DNA of 64,000 bases from NCBI RefSeq assembly GCF_040564635.1, contig NZ_CP159837.1, forward strand, positions 2,483,001 to 2,547,000, in the 5' to 3' direction. Position numbers and translations under genes: made by a program. Shown here in pieces: positions 35,258 through 43,743 of this stretch. The DNA is from Planktothricoides raciborskii GIHE-MW2 (GTDB taxonomy: Bacteria > Cyanobacteriota > Cyanobacteriia > Cyanobacteriales > Laspinemataceae). Position 1 is the stretch's first letter; each line of letters begins with the position of its first letter. The notes beneath the pieces are model-generated. The model did not search any database. It saw only the letters and a program-made list of their open reading frames with translations, and was not told where the DNA came from.

Positions 35258-35449
35258 ATGTCTATCAAGTCATTTAGCGCTAAAATTGAGCAGATTTTTA
35301 TCGATACTTCCCTGACTCAACAAATGACGGTTCAAGACTGGCAGCAACTTAATCAGTTGGCACAAGCTTCGTTGCCTCAAGATGATGAACGAATTGTTAG
35401 GAGAATTATGCATAGTGTGCGTCGAGGTTGGATTCAGATTCTTAATTAA
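35258..35449 (+). CDS. Small HxVRRGW-family protein, copy C
   Basis: A 63-residue protein beginning MSIKSFSAKIEQIFIDTSLT and ending RIVRRIMHSVRRGWIQILN. GCGAGGAAAG just before the ATG at 35258 is a good ribosome-binding site, so an upstream ATG (35213) is less likely. Its last 8 bases overlap the 3' end of the convergent cobA-hemD gene, so the two transcripts are antisense at their ends. See copies A and B. Confidence 0.75.
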   Translation: MSIKSFSAKIEQIFIDTSLTQQMTVQDWQQLNQLAQASLPQDDERIVRRIMHSVRRGWIQILN

Positions 35450-37106
35450 TCTGTTTGTCGCGGTGAGATGCCCATTTGACAATGGTTTGGGTTAGCCCGT
35501 CTAGGGTGTATTCTTCCGCCTCTATGTCTACTCTGCCCAGCAGTTTGATACAGGTTTGAGAAGTTTGCGGGCCAATAGAGGCAAAGTAAACATTAGATAA
35601 TACATCTGATAACAAATTGTCCAGGTTTTGGTCTTTTTTGGTTTGTGGGTAATCGGTTTGCTGGTCTTGATTCAAGTTTTGATTAGATGCTAGTTCTTGG
35701 GTTAATAGCTGACAGAAATATTGTACGGTTTTGGAACTGGCAAAAGTAATTACATCTACCTGGCGTTGTAACAGTAAGTTAGCAACGGCAGGGTCTATTT
35801 TTTTGGGACAACCGGACTGATAGGCGGCGACTTCGGTGACGTTGGCACCAGCAGCAGTAAATTCGGCCACGAGCACTTCTCGTCCCCCGGTTTCGACGCG
35901 GGGAAATAAGATATTTTTGCCAGCAACCGATTCGGGAAATTCTGCGACTAAGGAGTCGGCAACAAAGTTGGGGGGAATAAAATCTGCTTGCAAACCCCTT
36001 TGTTTCAGACTGGCGGCGGTTTTTTTGCCAACGACGGCTATTTTAATTCCGGCTAAGTGACGAGTATCTTTGCCTTGGGTCAGTAGTCTGTCAAAGAAAT
36101 AGTCTACGCCATTGGTGGAGGTGAGGATTAACCAGTGGTAGCTGTCTAGGTTGGCGATCGCCCGATCTAGTTCTTGCCAACTGGACGGTGGACCAATTTC
36201 TAGGGCAGGCATTTCGGCGACGATCGCCCCGAATTCTTCTAGGCGATCGCGAAATTCATTATTTTGTCCGGCAGCACGAGTGATTAAAATAGTGATTCCG
36301 GCAAGAGGGAGAGACTGATCGGACATGGCAAATTTATTTAGGAAGCCCGGGCTACCCGGTGGACACAAATAATCTCGCAGCCCCACCACTTCGCCGATCG
36401 CAATGACTGCGGGAGAAAGGGACAAACCGCGAGTTGTTTCTAGAATATCTCCTAAAGTACCCGTCCATACAGTTTGTTTGGGAGTGCCCCCAGCCTGAAT
36501 AATGGCAATGGGAGTTTTGGGGCTGCGATCGTGCCGGAGTAATTGGTGGATAATTTCCGGTAATTGTTGGGTTCCCATTAAGATCACCAAAGTTTCTAGC
36601 TGAGAAAAGATTTCCCAATTTAAATCGGCGGGTTCGTGACCAGTCAATACGGTAAAACTGCGACTCAGAACCGGATCCGTTAAAGGAATGGCAGCTAATT
36701 CTGGGGCGGCTAAAGCGGAAGAAATTCCCGGCACCACTTCAAAGCAGCAACCCGCTTCCTGTAAGGCCATAATTTCCGCCGTACAACGACCAAAAATAAA
36801 CGGATCTCCCCCTTTGAGGCGGACTACCTGTTTTCCCGCCTGACATTCTGACACGAGTAATCTATTGATGTCTGTTTGTAGCCAACTCGCTTGTCCACCG
36901 CGTTTTCCCACATGGAAAAGTTGACAATTTGCCGGGGCAAATTGCAAAATTTGTTCGTCTACCAGAGCATCATAAATAATCACTTCGGCCTGTTTGAGCA
37001 ATTCCTCAGCCCGTCGAGTTAGGTAAGCAATGTTTCCCAGTCCGGCACCTACCAAATAAACTTGGCCATACATTCGGTCACTTTTTCGGTTACTTTTATC
37101 CGTCAT
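35442..37106 (-). CDS. cobA-hemD: Uroporphyrinogen-III C-methyltransferase/uroporphyrinogen-III synthase fusion
   Basis: A 554-residue bifunctional enzyme. The SUMT domain (about 13-260) has YLVGAGLGNIAYLT, KGGDPFIFGR, PGISSALAAPELAAIPLTD, and makes precorrin-2 from uroporphyrinogen III using SAM, feeding siroheme and cobalamin. The HemD domain (about 275-554), ITILITRAAGQNNEF ... SFASIGPQTS-type end, closes hydroxymethylbilane to uroporphyrinogen III. A Gln/Asn/Asp-rich insertion (SNQNLNQDQQTDYPQTKKDQ, about 480-505) interrupts HemD, probably a surface loop. The fusion is known in cyanobacteria and some other bacteria. Confidence 0.93.
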   Translation of the reverse strand: MTDKSNRKSDRMYGQVYLVGAGLGNIAYLTRRAEELLKQAEVIIYDALVDEQILQFAPANCQLFHVGKRGGQASWLQTDINRLLVSECQAGKQVVRLKGGDPFIFGRCTAEIMALQEAGCCFEVVPGISSALAAPELAAIPLTDPVLSRSFTVLTGHEPADLNWEIFSQLETLVILMGTQQLPEIIHQLLRHDRSPKTPIAIIQAGGTPKQTVWTGTLGDILETTRGLSLSPAVIAIGEVVGLRDYLCPPGSPGFLNKFAMSDQSLPLAGITILITRAAGQNNEFRDRLEEFGAIVAEMPALEIGPPSSWQELDRAIANLDSYHWLILTSTNGVDYFFDRLLTQGKDTRHLAGIKIAVVGKKTAASLKQRGLQADFIPPNFVADSLVAEFPESVAGKNILFPRVETGGREVLVAEFTAAGANVTEVAAYQSGCPKKIDPAVANLLLQRQVDVITFASSKTVQYFCQLLTQELASNQNLNQDQQTDYPQTKKDQNLDNLLSDVLSNVYFASIGPQTSQTCIKLLGRVDIEAEEYTLDGLTQTIVKWASHRDKQIN

Positions 37107-37304
37107 TACTCGCAGTTCTCCCTGATTTTCGGCTGATTATTCTGTTGTTGCCTTTGAAGGGGGGGTTGGGGGGGTTAGACGCCGGGAACGCCCGTAGGGT
37201 GTTGTTCCGTGCGAGAACCCATTCCTGACCAGTCCTATCAAAAACCAGTCCCATCAAAAATGATAAACTTAAACGAGTTGGCGGAAAATAAAGTCAAATG
37301 AAAA

Positions 37305-37925
37305 ATGTCAGAGTCCCTGCTTAATATACAGTTTGATAAACTCAACCTTGACCAGACCAGTAGTCAGGCGATCGAACAGCTACTTGCTTATAGTCTGTCG
37401 CTAATCGATCCAGCAAAAGAACCAGAGGCGATTGCCTACTTATCCCAACTTCAAAAACAGATCGTCCAACTGAGAAGTCAGAAAGGCAACTTCGGTTCTA
37501 AGAAAATTCATGTCGGGGTGAGCGAGTTAAGGCAAGCTTTTCATGCTCATAGTCAATCGGCTGCTGCTGAACAAATTAAACAGATTTCGGCTTATTTACT
37601 CCTATTCTATGCCGTTGAATGTGGCCTCAAGAGTATTTGGCTGAAACAAAACAAGTTGCAAACCACTGAACAGATTCCCGACCGAACCCTTTTATCTAAA
37701 GATGGTCATAATCTAGATAGATGGGTCAAAGAACTGAAAATTTCCGCCAGCCAAGTGAGCGCAACTCCCGATTTTCATCTGGAAAAAGGGGGTTTCAGTT
37801 TAAACATAGAAAAGGCTCATCAAGCGTGGCGATATAACATTCGCCTCAAAGGTGAAGATGAAAAAGTTTTAGTCGAGTGGTTAAACAGTATTTGTAATTG
37901 GATTAAGGAGAACATCAACCGATGA
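37305..37925 (+). CDS. Helical protein, HEPN-like, partner of dual NTPase
   Basis: A 206-residue, mainly alpha-helical protein. The segment QISAYLLLFYAVECGLKSIWL followed by DGHNLDRWVKEL, and the C-terminal HQAWRYNIRL, resemble HEPN-type folds seen in toxin and defence proteins, but the RX4-6H ribonuclease motif is not clearly present. The stop overlaps the start of the next gene by 4 bases (ATGA at 37922-37925), so the two proteins are probably made in equal amounts and may form a complex. ATG 37305. Confidence 0.7.
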   Translation: MSESLLNIQFDKLNLDQTSSQAIEQLLAYSLSLIDPAKEPEAIAYLSQLQKQIVQLRSQKGNFGSKKIHVGVSELRQAFHAHSQSAAAEQIKQISAYLLLFYAVECGLKSIWLKQNKLQTTEQIPDRTLLSKDGHNLDRWVKELKISASQVSATPDFHLEKGGFSLNIEKAHQAWRYNIRLKGEDEKVLVEWLNSICNWIKENINR

Positions 37926-40582
37926 TTCCATCAGATATTCGTCTTTATACTTGGGTTGACGTAGAAGAAGTTTTACTGCGGAAACAAAAGCAAAATGACT
38001 GGCCAAACTGGTTGGTTTGGGCGCGAACCTACTGGGACGGGTTAACGATGGGAATTCGTCCGGGAACTCAAGCAGAAGCCCAAAATTGGCTGAGTGAAAT
38101 CTACGATCCTCGCTTCCGAAATAAGTCTCAGTCGGACAGTCTAGATAGTTATATTATTTTAGAAAGTGTTGCTGATAATCAACGGATTTTGTCGATTTTT
38201 TTGGAGGAAACCGAGGAAGCCCCCCCAACTCCTAGACTTACTCCCAGTTTATCCAGACCGGGTGTGCTTTGGCCTCCCAGTGAAAATATCGAACCTCCGG
38301 CTATTATGCCATTAGATTTTCCCCCAGTGGTGGCATTTCATTCTTTTAAAGGTGGGGTGGGACGGACTACTCATGCGATCGCTTTAGCAAAAGCTTTAAC
38401 CGCGAAAAAACAAAAAGTTCTGTTAGTTGATGGGGATTTAGAAGCACCGGGAATTAGTTGGTTATTTGAGCGAAGATTGCCCAATCCCCCGGTTTCTTTT
38501 GCGGACTTTTTAGCCCTGGTTCATGGCGATCCATCTCCCCATGCTGAAACCGCCATACAATTAGTGAGCGATCGCCTGCAAGATGCATTCATTGACGGGA
38601 TATTTATCCTGCCCTCATTTCGGTCTACTTCAGGATTTAGCTCGTTAGAAATTAGACCAGAACATCTGATCCAAGGTTCTCAAAATGCGTTTCTATTGAC
38701 CGATATTTTAGCCAGTCTGGGAAAATCTCTAGGGGTCGATGTGGTGTTAGTAGACTTGCGGGCTGGACTCTCAGAATTAGCCACAGGTTTAATTTTAGAT
38801 CCGCGAGTTTATCGGATATTTGTTACTACCTTGACCGGACAATCCATCGCCGGAACGGTGAGAGTTTTAGAATTGATTGGGGAGCGATCGCCTTCCACCA
38901 GAGAAGAAGACCCATTACCCGCCTTAATTTTCAGCCAAGTTCCTGAAGATAAAAAATTAAGCGATTTGGTCATAGAACCTGAACAAAAACTGCTGGAAGC
39001 AGCCAGACCATTTTTAGGAGAAGATGGGGATATTCTGAGAGTAATTACCCCCTTTGCTGATAGTTTGCTGGTTTTACCTCCTAGTTGGGAAGAGGTGATG
39101 AATAAGCTGGAGCGATCGGGGATGGTGGATGCAGTAATTCCCCTGTTGGATTGGTTGCCTAGTCAAAGTGGTGAATCGCTCCAAGAAAGTCTTTCTAGTT
39201 TTAAATCCCAACGACAACTGATTAAAGAATTGGCGGAAAAATTAGTTTATGCCGAGACAGCAGAAATCGATAATTTTTTAGCTACAATTCCTTTAAAAAA
39301 ATTGTGTTCAGACCATCGAAGACAACTCCCTATTACAGTAGTTGTTGGAGCTAAAGGTTCAGGAAAAACTTATACATTTATGCAAATCGTTCGCAGGGAA
39401 AACTGGGAAAAATTTGTGCAGGAAACTGGGGCGAAAGTGCAAAATAATGCCTTAATAGCTCCTGTGTTAGCCTCAAAAAATTTAGAGGATAATGCTAAAA
39501 AAATAGTTGAGAATGTGCAGAAAAAAAATGCTAAAAAATTAAAATTTGACCGGCCTCAATACTCTAACGATATTCGAGATGATATTAGAAAAAATCTGAC
39601 CCAAAACCTCCATGAAGGGCAGTGGCGAGAATGTTGGCTAGATGTCATGGCTTGGGGGGTTGGTTTTCAACCTAAGCAAGCCGGGGCTGGGCGAGAATTA
39701 GCCGACCATTTATTTCAAGAAAAACAGCAGCTTATTGTCGTCATTGATGGGCTAGAAGACTTATTTCAGAACTTTGATAATGACGAAAATCAACAAAAAG
39801 CTTTACGGGCTTTACTTCAAGAAGTACCGGAATGGTTAGGACAACAGCCCGGTCGTCCTTGGGGAATAATTATTTTTGTCCGGCGAGATATTGTCTTGGC
39901 GGCGGTGCGTCAAAATGCCGCTCAGATGATGGCTCGTTATCAGCCTTATGCTTTAAAATGGAATCGGGAAGAAGCACTTAGATTAGTGGCTTGGGTGACA
40001 AAAAAAGCCATTTCTAATTTTAACATTAATCTTGACAAACTGCAAGATATGAGTGAGGAGGAAATCACCGATACTTTAGTCCCACTGTGGGGGAAAAAAT
40101 TGGGGGGTGAAAAATCTAAAGACGCTCGTTCTGTGCAATTTGTCCTGGCTGCTCTTTCTGATTTCAATGGTCAAATTCAATCGCGAGATTTGGTCAGATT
40201 TTTAAAGATAGCCGCCGATAAATCTATGAATGATAATCGGTGGCAGGATCGAATTCTCATTCCTAAAGCAATTCGGGATGCTTTACCGGAATGTAGTCAG
40301 CGGAAAATCGAAGAAATTGAGATAGAAAATACTGCCTTAAAAAATATTTTTACTAAATTACGGGACTTGGCAGAGGCTAATCGGAAAATTCCTTTTACCC
40401 GCGAAGCTGCTCAGTTATCGATTGAGGAAATTAAAACCTTATTAGATAATGGCGTATTGATTCAAGAAGAAGATGATTATTATATGCCGGAAATATTCCG
40501 TTACGGGTTAAATTTTGGACTGACAGGCAGGGCTCGTCCGCGTGTTTTATCTCTGGCTCGCCGTGCGGGACAGAGTTATTAA
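37922..40582 (+). CDS. Dual-NTPase protein with ParA-like KGGVGR and AAA-type P-loops
   Basis: An 886-residue protein. The N-terminal 130 residues are a unique domain. A ParA/MinD-like NTPase follows, with FHSFKGGVGRTTHAIALAKA (Walker A at 143-150; the deviant lysine position is Arg) and LLVDGDLEAPG (switch/Walker-B-type) about 168-176, LVDLRAGLS about 277. Then a second P-loop NTPase: VVGAKGSGKT at 474-483 and Walker B VVIDGLEDLF about 606-615. The C-terminal region resembles a winged helix (IEEIKTLLDNGVLIQEEDDY). Two NTPases in one chain plus a small partner suggest a defence or conflict switch; the function is inferred. Confidence 0.85.
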   Translation: MIPSDIRLYTWVDVEEVLLRKQKQNDWPNWLVWARTYWDGLTMGIRPGTQAEAQNWLSEIYDPRFRNKSQSDSLDSYIILESVADNQRILSIFLEETEEAPPTPRLTPSLSRPGVLWPPSENIEPPAIMPLDFPPVVAFHSFKGGVGRTTHAIALAKALTAKKQKVLLVDGDLEAPGISWLFERRLPNPPVSFADFLALVHGDPSPHAETAIQLVSDRLQDAFIDGIFILPSFRSTSGFSSLEIRPEHLIQGSQNAFLLTDILASLGKSLGVDVVLVDLRAGLSELATGLILDPRVYRIFVTTLTGQSIAGTVRVLELIGERSPSTREEDPLPALIFSQVPEDKKLSDLVIEPEQKLLEAARPFLGEDGDILRVITPFADSLLVLPPSWEEVMNKLERSGMVDAVIPLLDWLPSQSGESLQESLSSFKSQRQLIKELAEKLVYAETAEIDNFLATIPLKKLCSDHRRQLPITVVVGAKGSGKTYTFMQIVRRENWEKFVQETGAKVQNNALIAPVLASKNLEDNAKKIVENVQKKNAKKLKFDRPQYSNDIRDDIRKNLTQNLHEGQWRECWLDVMAWGVGFQPKQAGAGRELADHLFQEKQQLIVVIDGLEDLFQNFDNDENQQKALRALLQEVPEWLGQQPGRPWGIIIFVRRDIVLAAVRQNAAQMMARYQPYALKWNREEALRLVAWVTKKAISNFNINLDKLQDMSEEEITDTLVPLWGKKLGGEKSKDARSVQFVLAALSDFNGQIQSRDLVRFLKIAADKSMNDNRWQDRILIPKAIRDALPECSQRKIEEIEIENTALKNIFTKLRDLAEANRKIPFTREAAQLSIEEIKTLLDNGVLIQEEDDYYMPEIFRYGLNFGLTGRARPRVLSLARRAGQSY

Positions 40583-40757
40583 TTAGTCCCCAGGATTTAG
40601 TCCCCAGGATAACGATGTATTCGGGAATGGTATTCGGGATAGAGGTTCTTAGGATAGAGGTTGTTAGGATAGAGGAAAATTCTCTATGCATCTCTCCTCT
40701 ATTCTCTCTCCGATTGAAGGGATTAGCCCACATCAAATATAATGGTTTCTCTGTAGT

Positions 40758-40868
40758 AAGCGATCGCAGGAAGAACTGACGGCAAAGTTGGGGGAACAGT
40801 TTAAGGAGTCTGCTCGATTAGAGGCGGCGATTCGGGATAATTTACGAGTTTTGGGTTATGAGTTGTAG
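40758..40868 (+). pseudogene. C-terminal relic of a restriction-type DNA methylase
   Basis: Reads KRSQEELTAKLGEQFKESAR then LEAAIRDNLRVLGYEL stop. This final pattern (ESxKLExxIRxNLxxLGYE) resembles the end of type I or Eco57I-type N6-adenine methylase subunits. Nothing upstream continues it. It lies between the dual NTPase gene and the Uma2 gene, hinting that a restriction system once stood here. Confidence 0.55.
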
Positions 40869-40900
40869 ATTTATATTATTACTTTTGGATTAAGGAGTTT

Positions 40901-41494
40901 ATGGCTATTATAGCAGCACGAGATGAGGAGCGGTACTTTACACCTGAAGAGTATTTTAGTTGGGAAGAGACGCAGCTAGAAAAACACGAACTGATCGATG
41001 GTCGGGTTTATGCGATGGGTGGTGGGACTAGAAATCACAGCGATATCGCGGGAAACTTTTTAGCGATAATCAAGCCCCATCTGCGGGGCAGTGGTTGTAA
41101 AACATACAATTCTGACTGTCGCGTAAATATCCTCAATACTCGCAACTATACCTATCCTGATTTAAGCGTTACTTGCGATCCGCGAGATAATTCTAGCGCC
41201 CAATATATTACTTATCCCTGTTTGATTGTTGAGGTTTTATCCGATAGTACCGAGGCTTACGATCGCGGCAAGAAATTTGAAAAATATCGGCAAAATCCTA
41301 ATCTGGTTGATTATGTGTTGGTGAGTTCTGATGAGATGGCGGTGGATATCTATCATAAAAATGATGCGGGTGAATGGGTGATTCTTAGCTATCGAGAAGG
41401 CGATCGCGTGGAGTTGAAAAGTATTGATTTGAGTGTGGCGATCGAGCAATTCTATGAGGAGATCGTTTTCGAGCCTCAGCCTGATGTGGTTTAG
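40901..41494 (+). CDS. Uma2 family (DUF820) nuclease-fold protein
   Basis: A 197-residue PD-(D/E)XK-fold protein, a family hugely expanded in cyanobacteria. Visible: YFTPEEYFSWEETQLEKHELIDG, GGTRNHSDIAGN, NYTYPDLSVTCDPRD, CLIVEVLSDSTEAYDRGKKF and YRQNPNLVDYVLV. The PDLSV-Asp and EVLS-Glu with the Lys of KKFEKY resemble active-site residues. Role uncertain (possibly mobile-DNA related). Start ATG 40901, 32 bases after the methylase relic. Confidence 0.9.
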   Translation: MAIIAARDEERYFTPEEYFSWEETQLEKHELIDGRVYAMGGGTRNHSDIAGNFLAIIKPHLRGSGCKTYNSDCRVNILNTRNYTYPDLSVTCDPRDNSSAQYITYPCLIVEVLSDSTEAYDRGKKFEKYRQNPNLVDYVLVSSDEMAVDIYHKNDAGEWVILSYREGDRVELKSIDLSVAIEQFYEEIVFEPQPDVV

Positions 41495-41755
41495 TGTTGG
41501 CAACTTGGGAGAATTGGCGGGGGGTTTGCACATGAGTTCTGAGATTGTCCCGGAAAGTTTTGGTTAGCATCCCCTGTATTATAGAGCGCGATCTTGACCG
41601 GAGGAAATTTGTGTTTTTTACTATGTCAGGGCGAAGCATTCCGCCATGAAATTTCTGCTTTTAACCATCGAATGCCGAAATGTTTCGCTCCTACCAATCG
41701 GGTTTGTCCCCTGCCAAACCCATCGTTGCCAATTAAAGAGATAAAATTGATAATT

Positions 41756-43081
41756 CTAGGCAAATATTGACCCATAAATTAAGCCGCTGATGGTGGCCAT
41801 GATCACAACTAAGGCCACAAAAACAATGGTTTTTTTCGTGCCCATAATACTTCTAATTACTAACATACTGGGCAGGGATAAAGCGGGGCCAGCTAATAGT
41901 AAAGCTAAAGCAGGGCCTTGACCCATGCCACTGCCAATTAATCCTTGGACAATGGGCACTTCGGTTAAGGTGGCGAAGTACATAAAAGCACCAGCGATCG
42001 CGGCAAAAAAGTTGGCAAATATTGAATTACCGCCCACTGCTTGTACCACCCATTCTGATGGGATTAAGCCTTCGTGACCGGGACGACCAAGCAAAGCCCC
42101 GGCAATTAATACGCCAAATAATAATAGGGGTAAGATTTGTTTGGCATAGTCCCAAGAAGTGTTAAACCATTCTCCCGCTTCTGCTTGGTTGATACTGGTT
42201 AGCCACGATAGACCAACGATCGCAACAGAAAAGGGTATGAGGGGTTGATTTTGGAATTGCCAAGAAAGTATCGCGGTGACGATGGTAATGAGGATAACTT
42301 TGCCAGAGTTGAGATGCAACCACTGGCAAGCAATTGCCGCTAAAGCAATGCCTAATAGTCCGGTAATCCACCATTTCAGCCCATAAATGGTTGCCCAAAT
42401 TCCGAGATTTGTTTCCGGTTTTGCCCAGTTAGCAAAAACCAAGATACCCACCATAACGGCAAAAAATACGGCAGTTTGCCAGAGGGGACGGCTGGTTTCT
42501 GAGTCGGATAACAGGGTTTTGGCCTTGATTTTCGGCGGTTCTTCGTCACGGAAAATCAAATGCATGGCGAAACCAATGACGACGCTAAAGGCGATCGCCC
42601 CAATACCCCTGGCGATTCCTAATTGCAGACCTAATATCCGGGCGGTGAGGATGATGGCGAGGACGTTAATTGCTGGACCGGAATAAAGAAAGGCGATCGC
42701 CGGCCCCAAACCCGCCCCCATGCGGTAAATTCCCGCAAATAAGGGCAATACGGTGCAGGAACAGACCGCTAAAATTGTCCCGGATACCGAGGCAACCCCA
42801 TAAGCGAGAAACGGATTGGCTTTATCGCCCAGATATTTCATCACCCCATCTTGGCTGATAAAAATCGCGATCGCCCCGGCAATAAAAAAAGAAGGAATGA
42901 GACATAATAAAACGTGCTCTTGGGCATACCAGCGCAGTAGATATAGGGCTTCCCAAAAGGCATTTTGCAGGCGTTGGGACTTTTGCAACGCTTCCACCGG
43001 CATCAAATAAGAAAGTAAAAATATGCCCACAATTAGGGCAAGAGGTTTCCATTGTTCTCGCCAAAATGGTGCAACTTGCAT
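41756..43081 (-). CDS. Permease of the ArsP/DUF318 family
   Basis: A 441-residue integral membrane protein with about ten transmembrane segments. Both halves carry permease repeats. The first has a CSCTVLPLFAGIYRMGAGLG motif next to FLYSGPAINVLAI; the second LTEVPIVQGLIGSGMGQGPA next to LLLAGPALSLPSMLVI. Cys residues in the first motif suggest handling of thiophilic substrates (organoarsenicals or metals in characterised relatives). It is downstream of a small thioredoxin-like gene and a MerR-type operator, so expression is probably metal- or arsenic-responsive. Confidence 0.88.
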   Translation of the reverse strand: MQVAPFWREQWKPLALIVGIFLLSYLMPVEALQKSQRLQNAFWEALYLLRWYAQEHVLLCLIPSFFIAGAIAIFISQDGVMKYLGDKANPFLAYGVASVSGTILAVCSCTVLPLFAGIYRMGAGLGPAIAFLYSGPAINVLAIILTARILGLQLGIARGIGAIAFSVVIGFAMHLIFRDEEPPKIKAKTLLSDSETSRPLWQTAVFFAVMVGILVFANWAKPETNLGIWATIYGLKWWITGLLGIALAAIACQWLHLNSGKVILITIVTAILSWQFQNQPLIPFSVAIVGLSWLTSINQAEAGEWFNTSWDYAKQILPLLLFGVLIAGALLGRPGHEGLIPSEWVVQAVGGNSIFANFFAAIAGAFMYFATLTEVPIVQGLIGSGMGQGPALALLLAGPALSLPSMLVIRSIMGTKKTIVFVALVVIMATISGLIYGSIFA

Positions 43082-43118
43082 GATATTTTTCCTAATATTT
43101 CCTAATATTAATTAACCT

Positions 43119-43255
43119 CAGAAACCGGGTTTCTCTGAGAAATGTCTGCCGACCCACCAGCCTCTCCATAGAAACCAGGTTTCTAATATGAGGTTTCTAA
43201 TATGATAAATGTCTGCCGATCCACCGGCACCTCCATAGAAACCCGGTTTCTAACC
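43119..43255. repeat. Two-copy palindrome pair inside the Trx-permease operon
   Basis: Palindromes at about 43109, 43169 (degenerate AGAAACCAGGTTTCT) and 43239, with the linker AAATGTCTGCCGA(C/T)CCACC repeated. It lies between the thioredoxin-like and permease genes, so the transcript must read through it; it could act as an attenuator or RNase-stabilising hairpin between the two. Confidence 0.75.
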
Positions 43256-43263
43256 ATCAAGAA

Positions 43264-43506
43264 TTAAACGGTGAGATACTTTTTAATTTGTTCTGGGGTG
43301 GCAACTTGACCCTGACTTACCAGGGTGTCATTGACTACTAAAGCGGGGGTTTTCATTACTCCGCGTTCCACAATTTGCATCGGGTCTTTAATGTGAACCA
43401 CTTCTGCTTCTAAATTTAGGGCAGCGATCGCCTCTTTCGCGTTAGCTTCTAATTGCTGGCACTTCTTGCAACCCGTTCCTAAGACTTCTACTTTAATGGC
43501 ACTCAT
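43264..43506 (-). CDS. Thioredoxin-like small protein (GCKKC)
   Basis: An 80-residue protein with a thioredoxin fold: VEVLGTGCKKCQQLEANAKE with the CxxC site, and VMKTPALVVNDTLVSQG with the cis-Pro before the PALVV strand. The ATG at 43506 is chosen for the AAAGGAG six to ten bases before it and because an upstream start would place the hairpin arm 43525-43541 in coding sequence. Such proteins frequently accompany ArsP-type permeases, presumably as the thiol redox partner. Confidence 0.85.
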   Translation of the reverse strand: MSAIKVEVLGTGCKKCQQLEANAKEAIAALNLEAEVVHIKDPMQIVERGVMKTPALVVNDTLVSQGQVATPEQIKKYLTV

Positions 43507-43524
43507 GGAAAAACTCCTTTCTAC

Positions 43525-43592
43525 GGGCTTTCGCATTCGGGTATTAAATTTGGGGGTTAACCAGAGAAATTATTGCCCGAATGCGAAAGCCC
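43525..43592. repeat. 17-bp inverted repeat in the 5' leader of the Trx-like gene
   Basis: GGGCTTTCGCATTCGGG (43525-43541) and its perfect complement (43576-43592) flank a 34-base loop. It sits between the MerR-type promoter and the gene, so the mRNA would start with a strong stem. Related GCATTCGTAGGGGC-type repeats occur elsewhere, so it may be an inserted element. Confidence 0.75.
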
Positions 43593-43627
43593 CTAAGACT
43601 TTAACGGTGAATTTAATCCCAGCTTAA

Positions 43628-43652
43628 TCCTTATACCTAGGTATAAGGTCAA
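43628..43652 (-). promoter_or_regulatory. MerR-type promoter/operator
   Basis: Perfect 20-bp dyad CCTTATACCTAGGTATAAGG at 43629-43648. On the minus strand TTGACC (43652-43647) is a -35 box, and the dyad fills a spacer of about 19-20 bases to a weak -10 (TTAAGC/TAAGCT). The overlong spacer carrying a central dyad is the classic layout of MerR-activated promoters. It faces the thioredoxin-like and permease genes. Confidence 0.7.
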
Positions 43653-43743
43653 GGGGTTTTGGCGAAAATTTGGAAAATTTTTATTAAGATTTAGGCAAAC
43701 TTACGATAGACCAACTATCTGGAGGATGTGCGGGGGCAATGTT

